Of a stretch of 64,000 bases of DNA, positions 9,926 through 22,863 are shown one piece after another; position 1 is the stretch's first letter; each line of letters opens with the position of its first letter. The DNA is from Lutraria lutraria (lineage: Eukaryota; Mollusca; Bivalvia; Venerida; Mactridae). Below the pieces are notes generated by a model that had not been told where the DNA came from, ran no database searches, and saw nothing but the letters and a program-made list of their open reading frames with translations. The translations under genes and the position numbers were made by a program. The DNA lies in assembly GCA_964023205.1 (NCBI GenBank), contig OZ026845.1:7760001-7824000 (forward strand), read 5' to 3'.

Positions 9926-12900
9926 TGTAAAATAAGACAACGTTATGTAACAAATTCATTGCTTCCTTGTATCTATATTTTGAAACGTTCCAAAATAATA
10001 TGTCTGTCTCAGAAACTTTCATGTTGACGTGTCAAGCTGATTAAACTTTCCACTTAATCACATGTTGGCAAGTTAGATACACACATTTTATATAAGAATC
10101 CACATAAACATACACTTTGGCTGCTATTAAATGCATGACAAAAAATTGTGTATTGTTCATTACATCGTTTTTTCGTGTATTACATGCTACAAAAGACAGG
10201 TTCATTGAAAGCGTGTATTTTAATTGAAATAACGTTTTGCCATTTTTTCCTATTAAAAGAGAGACTAAATGTTGTCCCTAAGTGTTTGAATTGACTTCAT
10301 ACGAGAGTCATTTATTTATCTTTTCGGTATAAAATAAACACCAATTACGTTTGCCCTGTGTCAATGTTGAAGCTTTGGCGTGTAAAGAAATACAACTTGT
10401 CAACTATAGCATAAATTGGCTTAAGATCGTACAGAAAATAATTAACAACCTTTTTACAAGATAGTCCGTTTAAATTTAATAAAAGCATTTATCTATCTGT
10501 GCGAATTTGAATTATATTTTCTCATAGTCTATGGACTTTGAAATTAAAATAAAATACGATTATGCGACGCGATAAATAAAAATATTTTAATTCAATAGTT
10601 TAGATTGGATTATTCGAGTAGTGTATCAAATTCAACATAATTATTCATATGACATAAGGCCCAATGCAGGCGGTTTCACGTATTAATAAAATGATTAATT
10701 AAATCTAATTGTACTGTACGCTTCAAGAATGAAACAAATAGTCTAAGTATATAAAAGTGAAATATTTATATACCTTCAAACATGTGACCAAAGGCCACCA
10801 TTGTTAAAGACAACAAGTGACCTTTATTCTGAGGAAAGTTTGTTCTGAAAAATAACTTACGCTTTTTTTCAACAAATGGCCTTTATTCACGGGCTGACCT
10901 TGTCCGGCGTTGGCCGGCCGCAAACACAGATTTGGCTGTAATTTTATTGATATAATATCTAATAAATTATACAAACAGTATTGATAAGATGGCATAGAAA
11001 TGTGGAATTGTTCTTACATGAATCAAATGCAGTTATCGTCCATTTTCGTTTTGCCAGATCTTATAATCGGTAAAAAAGACCATGGTAGAATATGTAAGTA
11101 CATATGATAATACCATAGACGGAGTGATTAATGAATACATTATTTTGTTCATTCCATGTAGTACAAATTTTGAAATGAATATTAAGTCCATGTAAACTCA
11201 AACTATAAAATGAAGTAGTAATAGAATCCAAGAAAGTACCAATACAGTAAATAATCCATTATGTTTTGAATCAACTTACACTTCTGATGTTAAACATACA
11301 TAATTGCATCTGAAGTTGAAACGACGCTATGTTATGTTTTGAAATTCATTTACATCAAAAAGCGATCCAATATCCATTACACTAACATTTGCAAATGCTC
11401 ATGGAAATTTACGCTATGGTTTAAGAAGTAAGTCAATCAAAGCTAAGTTGAGGTTTTAAAAATACATTTAACCATTACGTTACTATTCGGTAGTATCGAA
11501 TTGTTCAGACGCCAACAATGACTGAATAGCACTAATCAAGAAGATAAAATCCTCTATATGATATTAGATACATTAAAGCTCACTCCAATGAGACTCTCGA
11601 AATTAGAACCACCTTATCATAAAGTTAGAAGGGACTGTTTTATACTACTCGTACTTTTAACTTGATAATAAGACGCTGTCGTTATGAAGGTTAATTTGCA
11701 CTAAAGAAGGCTTTGCTATCAGGTGTTAAACAGTCAATTTCATAAGCAAAGACAGTCGATGGTCACATTTATTATGATTAATCTAATCGCGAATTTCCTA
11801 TTTGGGGTCAATGTCAATAATATTGATCAACAGAAATCAGTAAGACTATACCTCAACTAATATTACTTCTATTTCAAGAAGCGCTAGGGAAATGCGTTTC
11901 GAATAATAACTTGTTTTACTATTCAATTCAGTAATTATATATATTTTCTTCAAATATTGACATAAACATTAAATTGCTTTTATAGCAACATATTTCTCGC
12001 AACCATGTTTTCCTTTCGTCAAATATACAGCTTCAATATTGATCTCATGATCTGTCAACTAGTTTCGCGCCGGTAATCCACGTTTCATGTTTTTTGCACC
12101 TATATTACTTGAATCCGTTGTATTCAGTTGCTAGCAATGTATATTTGCTCAGTTTATGACATTGTACTATCATGATACCTGGATATAATATATTTGAATT
12201 GTCTACCTTGACCACTTTTGTTACTACTAAATTCAGATAACAAGATAACGTATCTTTGTGTTAGCGCTTATATTGAGCTCCTGGAACACAGAGTCCAACC
12301 CGTGGTTTGATAGGAGTCGTTTATAATGTAGTTGTTTATTTGCATTTTCATTTTTAATTAACTATTACCAAGCAACAGCTGTCATAAGACTACTTGAGGT
12401 GTATGTTAGTTATTATCTAATTATTTTCTGAATTCAGCAATTTCAATATCTCAGTTGGTAGCTTCAGCAAGTGAAGGCAAATTTGCTTGTTTGATAATGA
12501 AAATACTATTTCTGTAAGTTGCATTCCTTGAGGGGTACTTGGGTGAAAGATAAAAACAACATCAAGATATCAAGATGGAATGAAACAATCATTGTTTTCT
12601 GTTTTCTATTTCAACCACGCGTTCTATAACGCGCTGTTTGAATAAGTCATATCTAATCTAGTAAAGGGACTGAACTCATGGTTGGCAATAGGAAACTACA
12701 TTTATGAGAAAACGCTTTGAAATATTACTCTTATTTTGCATATAAAATAAACATGGGTTTAAATTATAAAGATGTATTAGAAATAAATTCAAATAAATGT
12801 TATAAACTATGTATACTTATCCGGCGTGACTTAGACACCATGTCCTCTTATATCTGAAGATGTTAGTAAATACTAGTTTAGATAAATACTTCGCACTTCT

Positions 12901-13683
12901 AAAAGTAGAATTCATTTTGTATTAAAATTCTTATAAATAGAATGAATTTCAATCTCTTGAAAGATAATTATATATATCGATAGTCTATTCACAAAAAGGG
13001 TAATAAATTATAGCTTACAGTGTTGTCCCCATATTATCTCATGTCTGTGTTTCTATATAATATTCGAAACCTCACCCGCAATAAAATAGCTGTAAGATGC
13101 TCCTTCCATAGCGGTGTATGCATTTATTTCCTACTATAATATGATTTATGAGTGCTTTCAGTCAATGGTAATTGTACATTTCAAAAAGAAATTTAGTGAT
13201 TACCAGAATTATTCGGTAATGGTGAAAAGATTTAGAGGTCTATTATATTACAATCTCAGTAATTACCTAATAGCGTATCGTAACAAGGTTATATTCCTTG
13301 TGTCTCAAATACCTCGACATGATATGAAATGACAAATGTAGTTACAAAAATCTCTCATTACAAAGTTCAGCCTTCATGTCATGCCATAAAACGTGCAAAA
13401 TATTGAATGATTTATTATGAGATGACGATATGCATTTATTCTAGTCAGAAGCAATCAGATTGAAACCTGCCATTAATTTGTTTACGAAGAGTATTTCAAT
13501 GTTAATGGTATGTGGTTCAACATGGATTCTTACATAAAATCTCGAAGCCAACTCATGATACCAATACTTATTCTTCCATAATATACTTTCAAAAGAATAT
13601 CAGTTCAAAAATTATGTATACGAGCAGATATGATAAGCACGAATTGCACGTGCATTGCACTTCGTGTATATTCGGATTGTAAA

Positions 13684-14400
13684 ATGATGCTTTCTTATAT
13701 TGAAAACGCCCGACGTATGTGTGCTGTAGACCAGTCGCAGGGTTGGGTCACTGAAGTACAAATTGCAAGAGTTTTGGTGTTGATGAACAAACCATGTTTC
13801 GTCTAAGAAACCGGGAAGTCAACGACCGTCTATGTATGGGTCGCCCACATGAAACTACACGTCAGCAGCTTTAATTCATCTACAAAGAAGTTTTGAAGTT
13901 CCTGTTCATACTGCTAGAAGCATACGACTCGTCCTTATGTGAGTGCACGTGCGATTCGACGTCGTCTATGTATTAGTTATAGATTATGTAAAAACGTACT
14001 TGGGTTTTCTTGACTAACGTAATCTCAGATTCAATAAGACGTGGCATAACAGCGCTTTGCTGATAAATTTACGTTCTGTTGTTGTTATTTTTATGCGGTG
14101 GAGTCCTGGACTACAAGATACCGGGCGTACCCTTACAGCAAGGTTGACCAAAAGTTCCTTGCGCAAAACAGCATTGAGATAATTAGTCCACGGCATGCAA
14201 TGAGCTTAGACTTGAATCCGATAGAACACATCTGGGCAGATCTGAAGCTTTAAGTTTTCCAAAATGTAGCTGGCTGGCGGAATTTCCTCTCGGCGTGAAT
14301 GGGCTGCTTTTGATCAGCGGTTCTTTCAGACACTTGCTAAATAAACGAGAAGAAGATGCACAACTGTTTTAACACAAATGATGGACATACCCGTTATTAA
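13684..14400 (+). pseudogene. Tc1-like transposase relic in A1'
   Basis: Duplicate of the relic at 8052-8768 with the same frameshifts and internal deletions, plus two substitutions. The conserved catalytic block SLDLNPIEHIWADLK is present near 14209-14253. It arose with the A1/A1' duplication, not by a separate transposition. Confidence 0.85.
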
Positions 14401-15421
14401 CTGTAGCAAAGGTTACACTCCGGTGGACTTGATTTTGAAGTGTAAAACTGATTTCGATGGTGGTGTTAGCAAATGATGCATAATGGTTGTTCATAATGAA
14501 TACATTTGGACATAAAACAAAAATACAGGTTAATGGCAATCGTCGTTTTATTTTATCAATTTTAAGTGAACCGTGCAGAACGTTTGGCCTTAAGTATACG
14601 TTCACTTCCGGACATTATTTTTTGTGTAGCAGATGTCTGCGGTTGATAATATAATACGTTCTATGAGAAAGGAGCTAAGACAAATAGGTGGATGCTGCCG
14701 AACTATCGCGGTCTTATTTTCGAAAAAGTGGTAGAACGCTAGGACCCACGGTGATTTACACAAATACTATCATCCTTTCTAAGTTCTTTGTCCTCGAGTA
14801 ATCTAAACTTTACCTCAATCTATATATAAGACAGCTTTCAAGAATAGAATATAAGCGAGAACTATATAATTGGTACATTATAGTGCTTGTTTAGAAATGA
14901 TCAAATACTTTTATTGTAATGAAACTCTGATCCGCTGAATGCTTCTAAGTAATTTATCCCGATTAGATACGCCACTCTCGAATTAATTAGAAAAAATGAA
15001 GTTTCATATAGGGAACATTTTCGAGTTAAGCACGTTGTTAAAGTTGGGAGGACCAGGTATGATAATGCAGTGTATTGACAGAATCGCGATATATCAAGAA
15101 TAGTGTTTGAACTAAATACTCATGGGGATTGTTTAAGTTGAAAGTGTTCATTGTTTGAAAGATAGTGCACTGAGTAAACATGGGATTTCTATTCGAAGTG
15201 GTAAATAAAACGAGACCATAATTCACAATACACTGCCAAACCATAATAAACAGGACAAAAATGTTTTTAAAAAGGACTGAATATTGAACTTTTTACATGC
15301 TTTAAGATAACGTTGGGGGGGGGGGGGGGGGCTCCTCCGTCGAGTGATTATGGTATCTGACAAGTAATCTCTCAAACCTCATCTTTGTAATTTTGAAACA
15401 TATCCGGGATCGAATTCATAT

Positions 15422-15555
15422 GTGAGAAAGCTGTCCAGCTTAGCTAATGGAAACTTTTTTGGTTCTGTCCATTCGGTGTACGTCTGAAGTATTTCTTCAC
15501 GTTGAAGTTGGAAAAGTCACCAAGTGACCTTGGCTGTTGGTGCGTCGTTAAACCC
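15422..15555 (+). mobile_element. SINE relic in A1'
   Basis: Duplicate of 9791-9925, with the same start (GTGAGAAAGCTGTCC) and tail (GTCGTTAAACCC). It lies just after the G run at 15315-15331. Confidence 0.6.
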
Positions 15556-18084
15556 TTGTAAAATAAGACAACGTTATGTAACAAATTCATTGCTTCCTTG
15601 TATCTATATTTTGAAACGTTCCAAAATAATATGTCTGTCTCAGAAACTTTCATGTTGACGTGTCAAGCTGATTAAACTTTCCACTTAATCACATGTTGGC
15701 AAGTTAGATACACACATTTTATATAAGAATCCACATAAACATACACTTTGGCTGCTATTAAATGCATGACAAAAAATTGTGTATTGTTCATTACATCGTT
15801 TTTTCGTGTATTACATGCTACAAAAGACAGGTTCATTGAAAGCGTGTATTTTAATTGAAATAACGTTTTGCCATTTTTTCCTATTAAAAGAGAGACTAAA
15901 TGTTGTCCCTAAGTGTTTGAATTGACTTCATACGAGAGTCATTTATTTATCTTTTCGGTATAAAATAAACACCAATTACGTTTGCCCTGTGTCAATGTTG
16001 AAGCTTTGGCGTGTAAAGAAATACAACTTGTCAACTATAGCATAAATTGGCTTAAGATCGTACAGAAAATAATTAACAACCTTTTTACAAGATAGTCCGT
16101 TTAAATTTAATAAAAGCATTTATCTATCTGTGCGAATTTGAATTATATTTTCTCATAGTCTATGGACTTTGAAATTAAAATAAAATACGATTATGCGACG
16201 CGATAAATAAAAATATTTTAATTCAATAGTTTAGATTGGATTATTCGAGTAGTGTATCAAATTCAACATAATTATTCATATGACATAAGGCCCAATGCAG
16301 GCGGTTTCACGTATTAATAAAATGATTAATTAAATCTAATTGTACTGTACGCTTCAAGAATGAAACAAATAGTCTAAGTATATAAAAGTGAAATATTTAT
16401 ATACCTTCAAACATGTGACCAAAGGCCACCATTGTTAAAGACAACAAGTGACCTTTATTCTGAGGAAAGTTTGTTCTGAAAAATAACTTACGCTTTTTTT
16501 CAACAAATGGCCTTTATTCACGGGCTGACCTTGTCCGGCGTTGGCCGGCCGCAAACACAGATTTGGCTGTAATTTTATTGATATAATATCTAATAAATTA
16601 TACAAACAGTATTGATAAGATGGCATAGAAATGTGGAATTGTTCTTACATGAATCAAATGCAGTTATCGTCCATTTTCGTTTTGCCAGATCTTATAATCG
16701 GTAAAAAAGACCATGGTAGAATATGTAAGTACATATGATAATACCATAGACGGAGTGATTAATGAATACATTATTTTGTTCATTCCATGTAGTACAAATT
16801 TTGAAATGAATATTAAGTCCATGTAAACTCAAACTATAAAATGAAGTAGTAATAGAATCCAAGAAAGTACCAATACAGTAAATAATCCATTATGTTTTGA
16901 ATCAACTTACACTTCTGATGTTAAACATACATAATTGCATCTGAAGTTGAAACGACGCTATGTTATGTTTTGAAATTCATTTACATCAAAAAGCGATCCA
17001 ATATCCATTACACTAACATTTGCAAATGCTCATGGAAATTTACGCTATGGTTTAAGAAGTAAGTCAATCAAAGCTAAGTTGAGGTTTTAAAAATACATTT
17101 AACCATTACGTTACTATTCGGTAGTATCGAATTGTTCAGACGCCAACAATGACTGAATAGCACTAATCAAGAAGATAAAATCCTCTATATGATATTAGAT
17201 ACATTAAAGCTCACTCCAATGAGACTCTCGAAATTAGAACCACCTTATCATAAAGTTAGAAGGGACTGTTTTATACTACTCGTACTTTTAACTTGATAAT
17301 AAGACGCTGTCGTTATGAAGGTTAATTTGCACTAAAGAAGGCTTTGCTATCAGGTGTTAAACAGTCAATTTCATAAGCAAAGACAGTCGATGGTCACATT
17401 TATTATGATTAATCTAATCGCGAATTTCCTATTTGGGGTCAATGTCAATAATATTGATCAACAGAAATCAGTAAGACTATACCTCAACTAATATTACTTC
17501 TATTTCAAGAAGCGCTAGGGAAATGCGTTTCGAATAATAACTTGTTTTACTATTCAATTCAGTAATTATATATATTTTCTTCAAATATTGACATAAACAT
17601 TAAATTGCTTTTATAGCAACATATTTCTCGCAACCATGTTTTCCTTTCGTCAAATATACAGCTTCAATATTGATCTCATGATCTGTCAACTAGTTTCGCG
17701 CCGGTAATCCACGTTTCATGTTTTTTGCACCTATATTACTTGAATCCGTTGTATTCAGTTGCTAGCAATGTATATTTGCTCAGTTTATGACATTGTACTA
17801 TCATGATAACACAGATTCTTAATTAAAAGGCTTACAATCAAGCCCAATTCAACAAAGAGTAAAGGAGACCATGAATCTTCCGCAAAAGAAGTTAACAATA
17901 ATAGCGTATTTTCTGCAAATAAAACGTGTAGAAGTGAAATGAGAGTTGTTATCAAAGTGAGACAATGTTTCAATTCCAACGGTAATTGAGTGATGTTATT
18001 ATGCAGTTTATGACATATTTTCTATCAAGTTATGCACTATTTTCTGTTATTGTCCGATTAAAACTCTGATCAGAATCGGATCAG

Positions 18085-18463
18085 AAGTCCTTCGAACTTT
18101 AACAACGTGCTAAATAACACTAAACTGTCGAAGAGTGATGTATCACATCGCGACAAATTATAAATTAATTAGAACCATTCAGGGTTTCATAACAATATAA
18201 GTTTTTGATCAATTCTACAATTCACTATTATGTTATGATCCAGCCTGTATTGTATTCAAGCTGTCTAGCACATATGTTGATCTATAGCTTAGATAACTCG
18301 AGGAAAACAGCTTAGAAAGATCACGGTATGTATGTAAATCTCCGTGGGTACCGACGTTCTACCACTTTCGGAAATAAGATCGCGATGGTTCGGCAGCTTC
18401 CGTCTATTTGTCTTAGTTCTCTTTTATGTAACTTATTATATTACCAACCGCAGACATCTGCCA
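18085..18463. repeat. Inverted arm shared with A (B1)
   Basis: Reverse complement of 8998-9420 in A1. CAGATGTCTGCGGTT in A is matched by AACCGCAGACATCTG here. On the minus strand a short coding-like stretch (AAEPSRSYFRK) is similar in both arms, but frames break elsewhere. Confidence 0.75.
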
Positions 18464-19569
18464 AGCGATTTTCAGGAAGTATATTATGGCATTATTTTCT
18501 AGGCTAAGACTTGTCAATATAACAGTCGGCTAATGTTATATATGTTGCAAAAATGTCAGTATCTCTACTTATAAGAGGCAAGTAATTACTGACACAGATA
18601 TATGTCTCAAAACTTAGTCGTTGTTATTTAAGAAAACACCCTTACAGGCAAGATGGAGGTAACCTTAACATATATTATTACAGTATATTTCATAAGTGAC
18701 ACATTACTTGATCTAGATATTTCTTATCATATTTATTCTGCGTAATACGTTCAATGTAAGGATAAAATTGGGTATTTAACTATTTATATACAGAAAATAT
18801 GTGGTCCAGACAGATATAGAAACAATTGATTCTAAGAGATCATGCAAGCATTTATCTACATGACATTGTACGGTATACTGCAATTTTTCCGTCATATATG
18901 CTTCCAAGCCACGTCAACTGCTGTACACATCACAAGTGAACGGAATTGTCTGATGGGCTTAGCAGATCAATAAAATAGAAGAAATATGTTAATAATATTG
19001 ATATTTCAATTAATTCAGAAGACCAAGATACTGAGTGATACATGCTCTATGAACTACCTTTTTACACGATTAAAGTCCTGAAATAGTGTACAGCTAACTA
19101 TTTTCATTACTGTTTGTTTCAGTATGCTAATTGCCGTTTTCAATGATATTTCAGTTATGTACTTCGACCGGTTCACCTAACCATTTGTCCTGAACTGTAT
19201 TCTGTCCTGAACAATTTTATCATTCCACAATGAGTCAGTGACTATTTTGTAAAATGGTTCATAGACCTTAACTGGATTTGAATCCTGATCACCTGGTTAC
19301 AAGTTACCGCTGGACAGCGACGGTGATATTTTCAATACCATGAATAGTCATTGTCATACCGAATAGAAAACAAATTAACCATTGCGTTTTCTTTATTAAC
19401 GTGTACACGCTACCATTTTATGAACACCATTGTACTTTCTCTTGATACAGAAGATTGGGCGCCAAAATTCATACCACATTTTTTTCGAATACAATAAAGA
19501 AACTATGTTGTCCGCATGATAAGAAAGGTATATGGAAAGTTGCTTTGTAAAGACATTATCCTAGATTAA

Positions 19570-20326
19570 GGTAACGGGCTTGGATGTTAGATGAAATCAA
19601 GTTTCACAAATTTATAGATTTAAAAATAACCATGATTATATACTAAGATAAGCACACTATATAAAGTGCATTGCAATGATTGGAAATAAATATTACATTT
19701 GATTGGTCTTCTATAAACCAATATCGCACGTAATTTACAGATTTTTGAACAACGATTACCATTCTGTATATTATAGGAAATATATTACAACAAATATACT
19801 TAAATCAACTATAAAAGTACATTGTATAATACAGGGAACTGTGCCTCAGTTTTTATAACGTCCTGCATTCGTTAGATACTTTACTTTAAAGAAATTCCGT
19901 ACGCAGAACCCCGCTGTTTATTACATAATACGCAATAGATAGAGAATGAAAACAAGTATCAAAATTTGAGGCACTGTTCCTTAGATAAACATTTCCGGTA
20001 CAAAATGCCGAAAACCGCTTTGAAATCCGTCATCAAATAAGACGGCAAAGTCAATTCAATGACACCTACTGTGTTTTTTTTAAGCTGAGCAATTAACAAT
20101 TAAAGTGTCGGATCATTATCGTCTCATGAAATCAATGAATTTGACGTACCCCATTCAATTTAATAGCCAATCAAAATCGCTTACGTTTACGGTTAAATAA
20201 TTAAAACCACGCCCAGGTTTGATTTCTAGCAAGAGATTTTATAACAAATTTTTGTCATTAATGAATTAATACAATACAATGCACATTACGTTAGAGATGT
20301 TTTATGCTGATAAGGAAAAGTCGATT
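19570..20326 (+). repeat. Repeat D in B1
   Basis: Direct copy of D, preceded by TTAA (19566-19569). It holds an inner inverted-repeat pair (19832-19848 with 19967-19984). The right edge is taken where similarity with the reverse complement of 1-110 fades. Confidence 0.7.
19832..19984. repeat. Short foldback inside D (B1): CAGGGAAC...GTGCCTCA ends
   Basis: CAGGGAACTGTGCCTCA faces TGAGGCACTGTTCCTTAG about 120 bp downstream. The same pair occurs at 422-573 (inverted), 32154-32306, 43412-43563 and 52268-52423. It could be a small MITE nested in D or a structured RNA stem. Confidence 0.6.
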
Positions 20327-20689
20327 TTAACCCATCCCGATACGTTAAGCATTTGCTTGATAATATTTGTACGACTTACATAAAATTATAAAGTATGGGT
20401 TATATCGTATATAGTTAGGATATATATAATACGGTTTCATATCACTTGAAACACGCAATGTGTCAAATCAGAATTGCATAAAAATATTTTGGAGTATGAG
20501 AAATTTGAATGTTGCGAGAGAATAGATATGTGTACTTCTGGTAGACACACATCTAGACATTTATAACCTACATGATTTGAACTAAGATGTACTAGACAAA
20601 CAAAATAGTATAAGTGTTAATGTGACCTTCTAAAAATGCATTTATGAAACAAATAATTTGTAAATATGTCTTGCTATGTATCGCCTGTA

Positions 20690-21121
20690 CACTTAGAACC
20701 GCGATATACACTGTACCGCGAATGCCCGGATAATAACAACAACCAACGCATGCGCGTCGCCTCCATTTCCGTTTTGTGGCATTTGTGACAGGGAACCAGA
20801 CAATAGTTCACATTGCATGCCGCGATTTTAAAACATTTTTCATCGTTTATTTATGTCATTTCTACACTCAGTCAAGTCAATCTATCTTTCATACAGTCAT
20901 TTGAATTCAATTCAAATTAATACTGCTATATATGGTAGTATCGCATTTTAATGCACTTTATCTCTAAAACACTTTTTTATATTTCTGCAAATGATAGATG
21001 GTTCGCTCTTCGGTTGGAGTTTAGTACTGTCACGGGAATATTTTATCTCGCATTTGATTGGCCGATTCGCGGTTTTTAAAAATCAATATGGCCGTCAGTG
21101 TGTCAAAGAATGCAAGCAGGT
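20690..21121 (+). promoter_or_regulatory. GC-richer, promoter-like patch with a possible short first exon (B1)
   Basis: Stands out from the A-T-rich surroundings by clustered CpG. It has a palindromic CGCATGCGCG (20747-20756), which is close to the NRF-1 site, and GATTGGCC (inverted CCAAT) near 21056. ATGGCC at 21088 is followed by about 30 bases and AAGCAG|GTAACG, a good splice-donor shape. B2 and B3 keep the donor (33399, 44711), but B2 has one extra base after the ATG, so a conserved protein start is not supported. Confidence 0.3.
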
Positions 21122-21343
21122 AACGTTTGTTTCTGTTGTTTTTTAGAGTATTTTTATGTTTTTTGACACAACGAATGATTGTTTATGTGATTTAAATGGT
21201 TTAATGAGTGCATACTAGCACTGTCGAGAATTTTAAGCTAAGTAAAGATTTAGACTCGCGATATTTCGTATGAAATTGAAATGCAATTCACACAAACATG
21301 AGACTAATATTGTGTTCTTAATCTTCTTATCACTAGCCTGTCA

Positions 21344-21507
21344 ACGCTGTAGGTTTGAATTTCACCTAGGATCAGACAAAATACGTGTTTGGAAGCCGGT
21401 TAACTGGAGGTCTGTCATTCTTCCACTTGTGTCTTCCTCAGATGTTAAAACTGTAATACTCACAAATGGCACTGGATGTTGGTGCGACGTTCAAACAAGT
21501 AAATCAA
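21344..21507 (+). mobile_element. tRNA-derived SINE relic in B1
   Basis: GTAGGTTTGAATTTCACCTA resembles a pol III B box (GGTTCGANTCC). It is followed by a body of about 100 bp and the tail GATGTTGGTGCGACGTTCAAAC. The tail and the preceding CACCAAATGG part match the SINE relics in A, so both segments carry members of one family. An 84-codon frame across it is open by chance and is broken in B3. Confidence 0.6.
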
Positions 21508-22160
21508 ACACAAATCGTTCATAGTAAGCAGCAGACGTGAAACAATACAGTAGTACACTGACTCAAGACAAATAAACCGTTATTACTAAATGATATTAAT
21601 ATCATCAGACTGGCTGACCGAATTTAGAAATACAAATGTATATCAATTAAAAGATAAAACAATGATAAAAGCTAACTGGTAAGCAAATGAAATACCACAC
21701 CGCTTACTGCATCAAAACATACACTGGTAGGTATATCAGCATATCACTGTCTTTAGTTAGCAATCTAATGTTATGTAAAAATGAGAGGTTCGAAACTAGA
21801 CACAGTAATCATTTCAAGCATTAATAAGAGAGAATATAAAGTAGGGACTTTTTATGAATCTATGATATTGTTATAAGAATTGCCTGGATAAAATTGTGGC
21901 TGCGTATGTAGCAAATCTCCATTTAACGGACGCCCCACAAGCCGGTATTAGGGACTGTTTCTAAAAGAACGGAGTCATTGTCTTCTTCCTCCAACTAACC
22001 ATCGTTTCAAAATACTGACAGACCGCTCGTCAATAATGACGAACACTTGACAATACATAAGCGCACGTTTACGCTATAGGTGACCCCATTATTATATACA
22101 CATGTTTTATCAGGTCGAAGTACTGGTTAGAAGACCGTAAACGAAATCTGGTCAGATGAA

Positions 22161-22209
22161 CCGGCCGCCGTATATACTAGGAAATGAAATGTCGTTGAAA
22201 AAGTTGTTA
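22161..22209 (+). mobile_element. SINE-like tail (GGCCGCCGTATATAC) in B1
   Basis: AACCGGCCGCCGTATATACT followed by GAAATGTCGTTGAAAAAG, matching 59719-59768 outside the array. Confidence 0.5.
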
Positions 22210-22844
22210 GACTCACCGTACGTAATCGAAATTAATTCGCATACGTGTTTGCAACAATAAATCCACATTGTAATGGAGTCAACTTATCAACGACAGGCAA
22301 AAAGTTGTTGTATAGTATACGGAACGAACCCTTACCAGTGATGCATCGCAAACCTTTCATGCAAATGTATAATCCAGTTAAAGTGATGGATGCAGATTTC
22401 CTCAAAGCCTTTGTTCCTGTCACGCACATAAAGTCATAATTGTTATGTTTTGACAAAATGTCACAAACTGCTCAGACTGATAATAAAACGAAGTTGGCAA
22501 GAAAATCATTTTTGCATCAAGTACATATTTTGTAATATTGATTATTACTGCATCCTGCAGATATATATATTTGTGAATGTCAACTATCATTAAGTGTAGA
22601 GAATACCGTAACGAACAATCGTGTCGCACCAGCGGTTTATTACCATTTTGCATATTGCAACGTGCCCCATCAAAGTGATTGCAACTACATATTTGAATAG
22701 TTCAATTATATAACTTGTACATAATTCATGAGCATGGCAGGCTTCATTGTGCGTTTTTATTAACATACACGGTCTTTTGCACTTTCACGTTAGTTTCTGA
22801 CTGAGATACCCCCCCCCCCCTCTGTTAGGGTAGATTATTACTCA

Positions 22845-22863
22845 CCCCCCCCCCCCCCCCCCC
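22845..22863 (+). repeat. 19-base C homopolymer in B1 (second of two)
   Basis: A 12-base C run lies at 22809-22820 and this 19-base run lies 24 bp further on. B2 has two runs (35088-35100 and 35127-35139). B3 has one (46411-46424). B0 has only an interrupted CACACACCCCACCCC tract, so the homopolymers seem to have grown within the array. Confidence 0.9.

Larger units (their letters stand above)
6546..12177 (+). repeat. A segment, copy A1 (5632 bp)
   Basis: First of two almost identical tandem copies. It begins CCTGGATATAATAT and ends GTACTATCATGATA, where the next copy starts at once. Contents in order: an A-T-rich head shared with 51390-52011, a Tc1-like transposase relic, an arm that is inverted relative to B, an 18-base G run (9683-9700), a SINE relic and a long non-coding tail. 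No intact gene was found. Confidence 0.95.
12178..17808 (+). repeat. A segment, copy A1' (5631 bp), near-perfect tandem duplicate of A1
   Basis: Follows A1 with no spacer. By eye I found three substitutions (near 7120/12751, 8248/13880 and 8492/14124) and one base less in the G run across the whole 5.63 kb. The left junction is GATA|CCTGG and the right end continues as GATAACACAG into B1. There is little or no homology between the two duplication edges. Confidence 0.95.

Noticed and set aside
21270..21524. 84-90 codon plus-strand frame in B1 and B2
   Set aside because: It lies across the SINE relic with a B-box-like sequence and SINE tail, and it is closed in B3.
22232..22456. Minus-strand frames conserved in B1-B3 (also 22420-22653)
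   Set aside because: Frames are open on both strands in the same place and no family is recognised. Not evidence for a gene.
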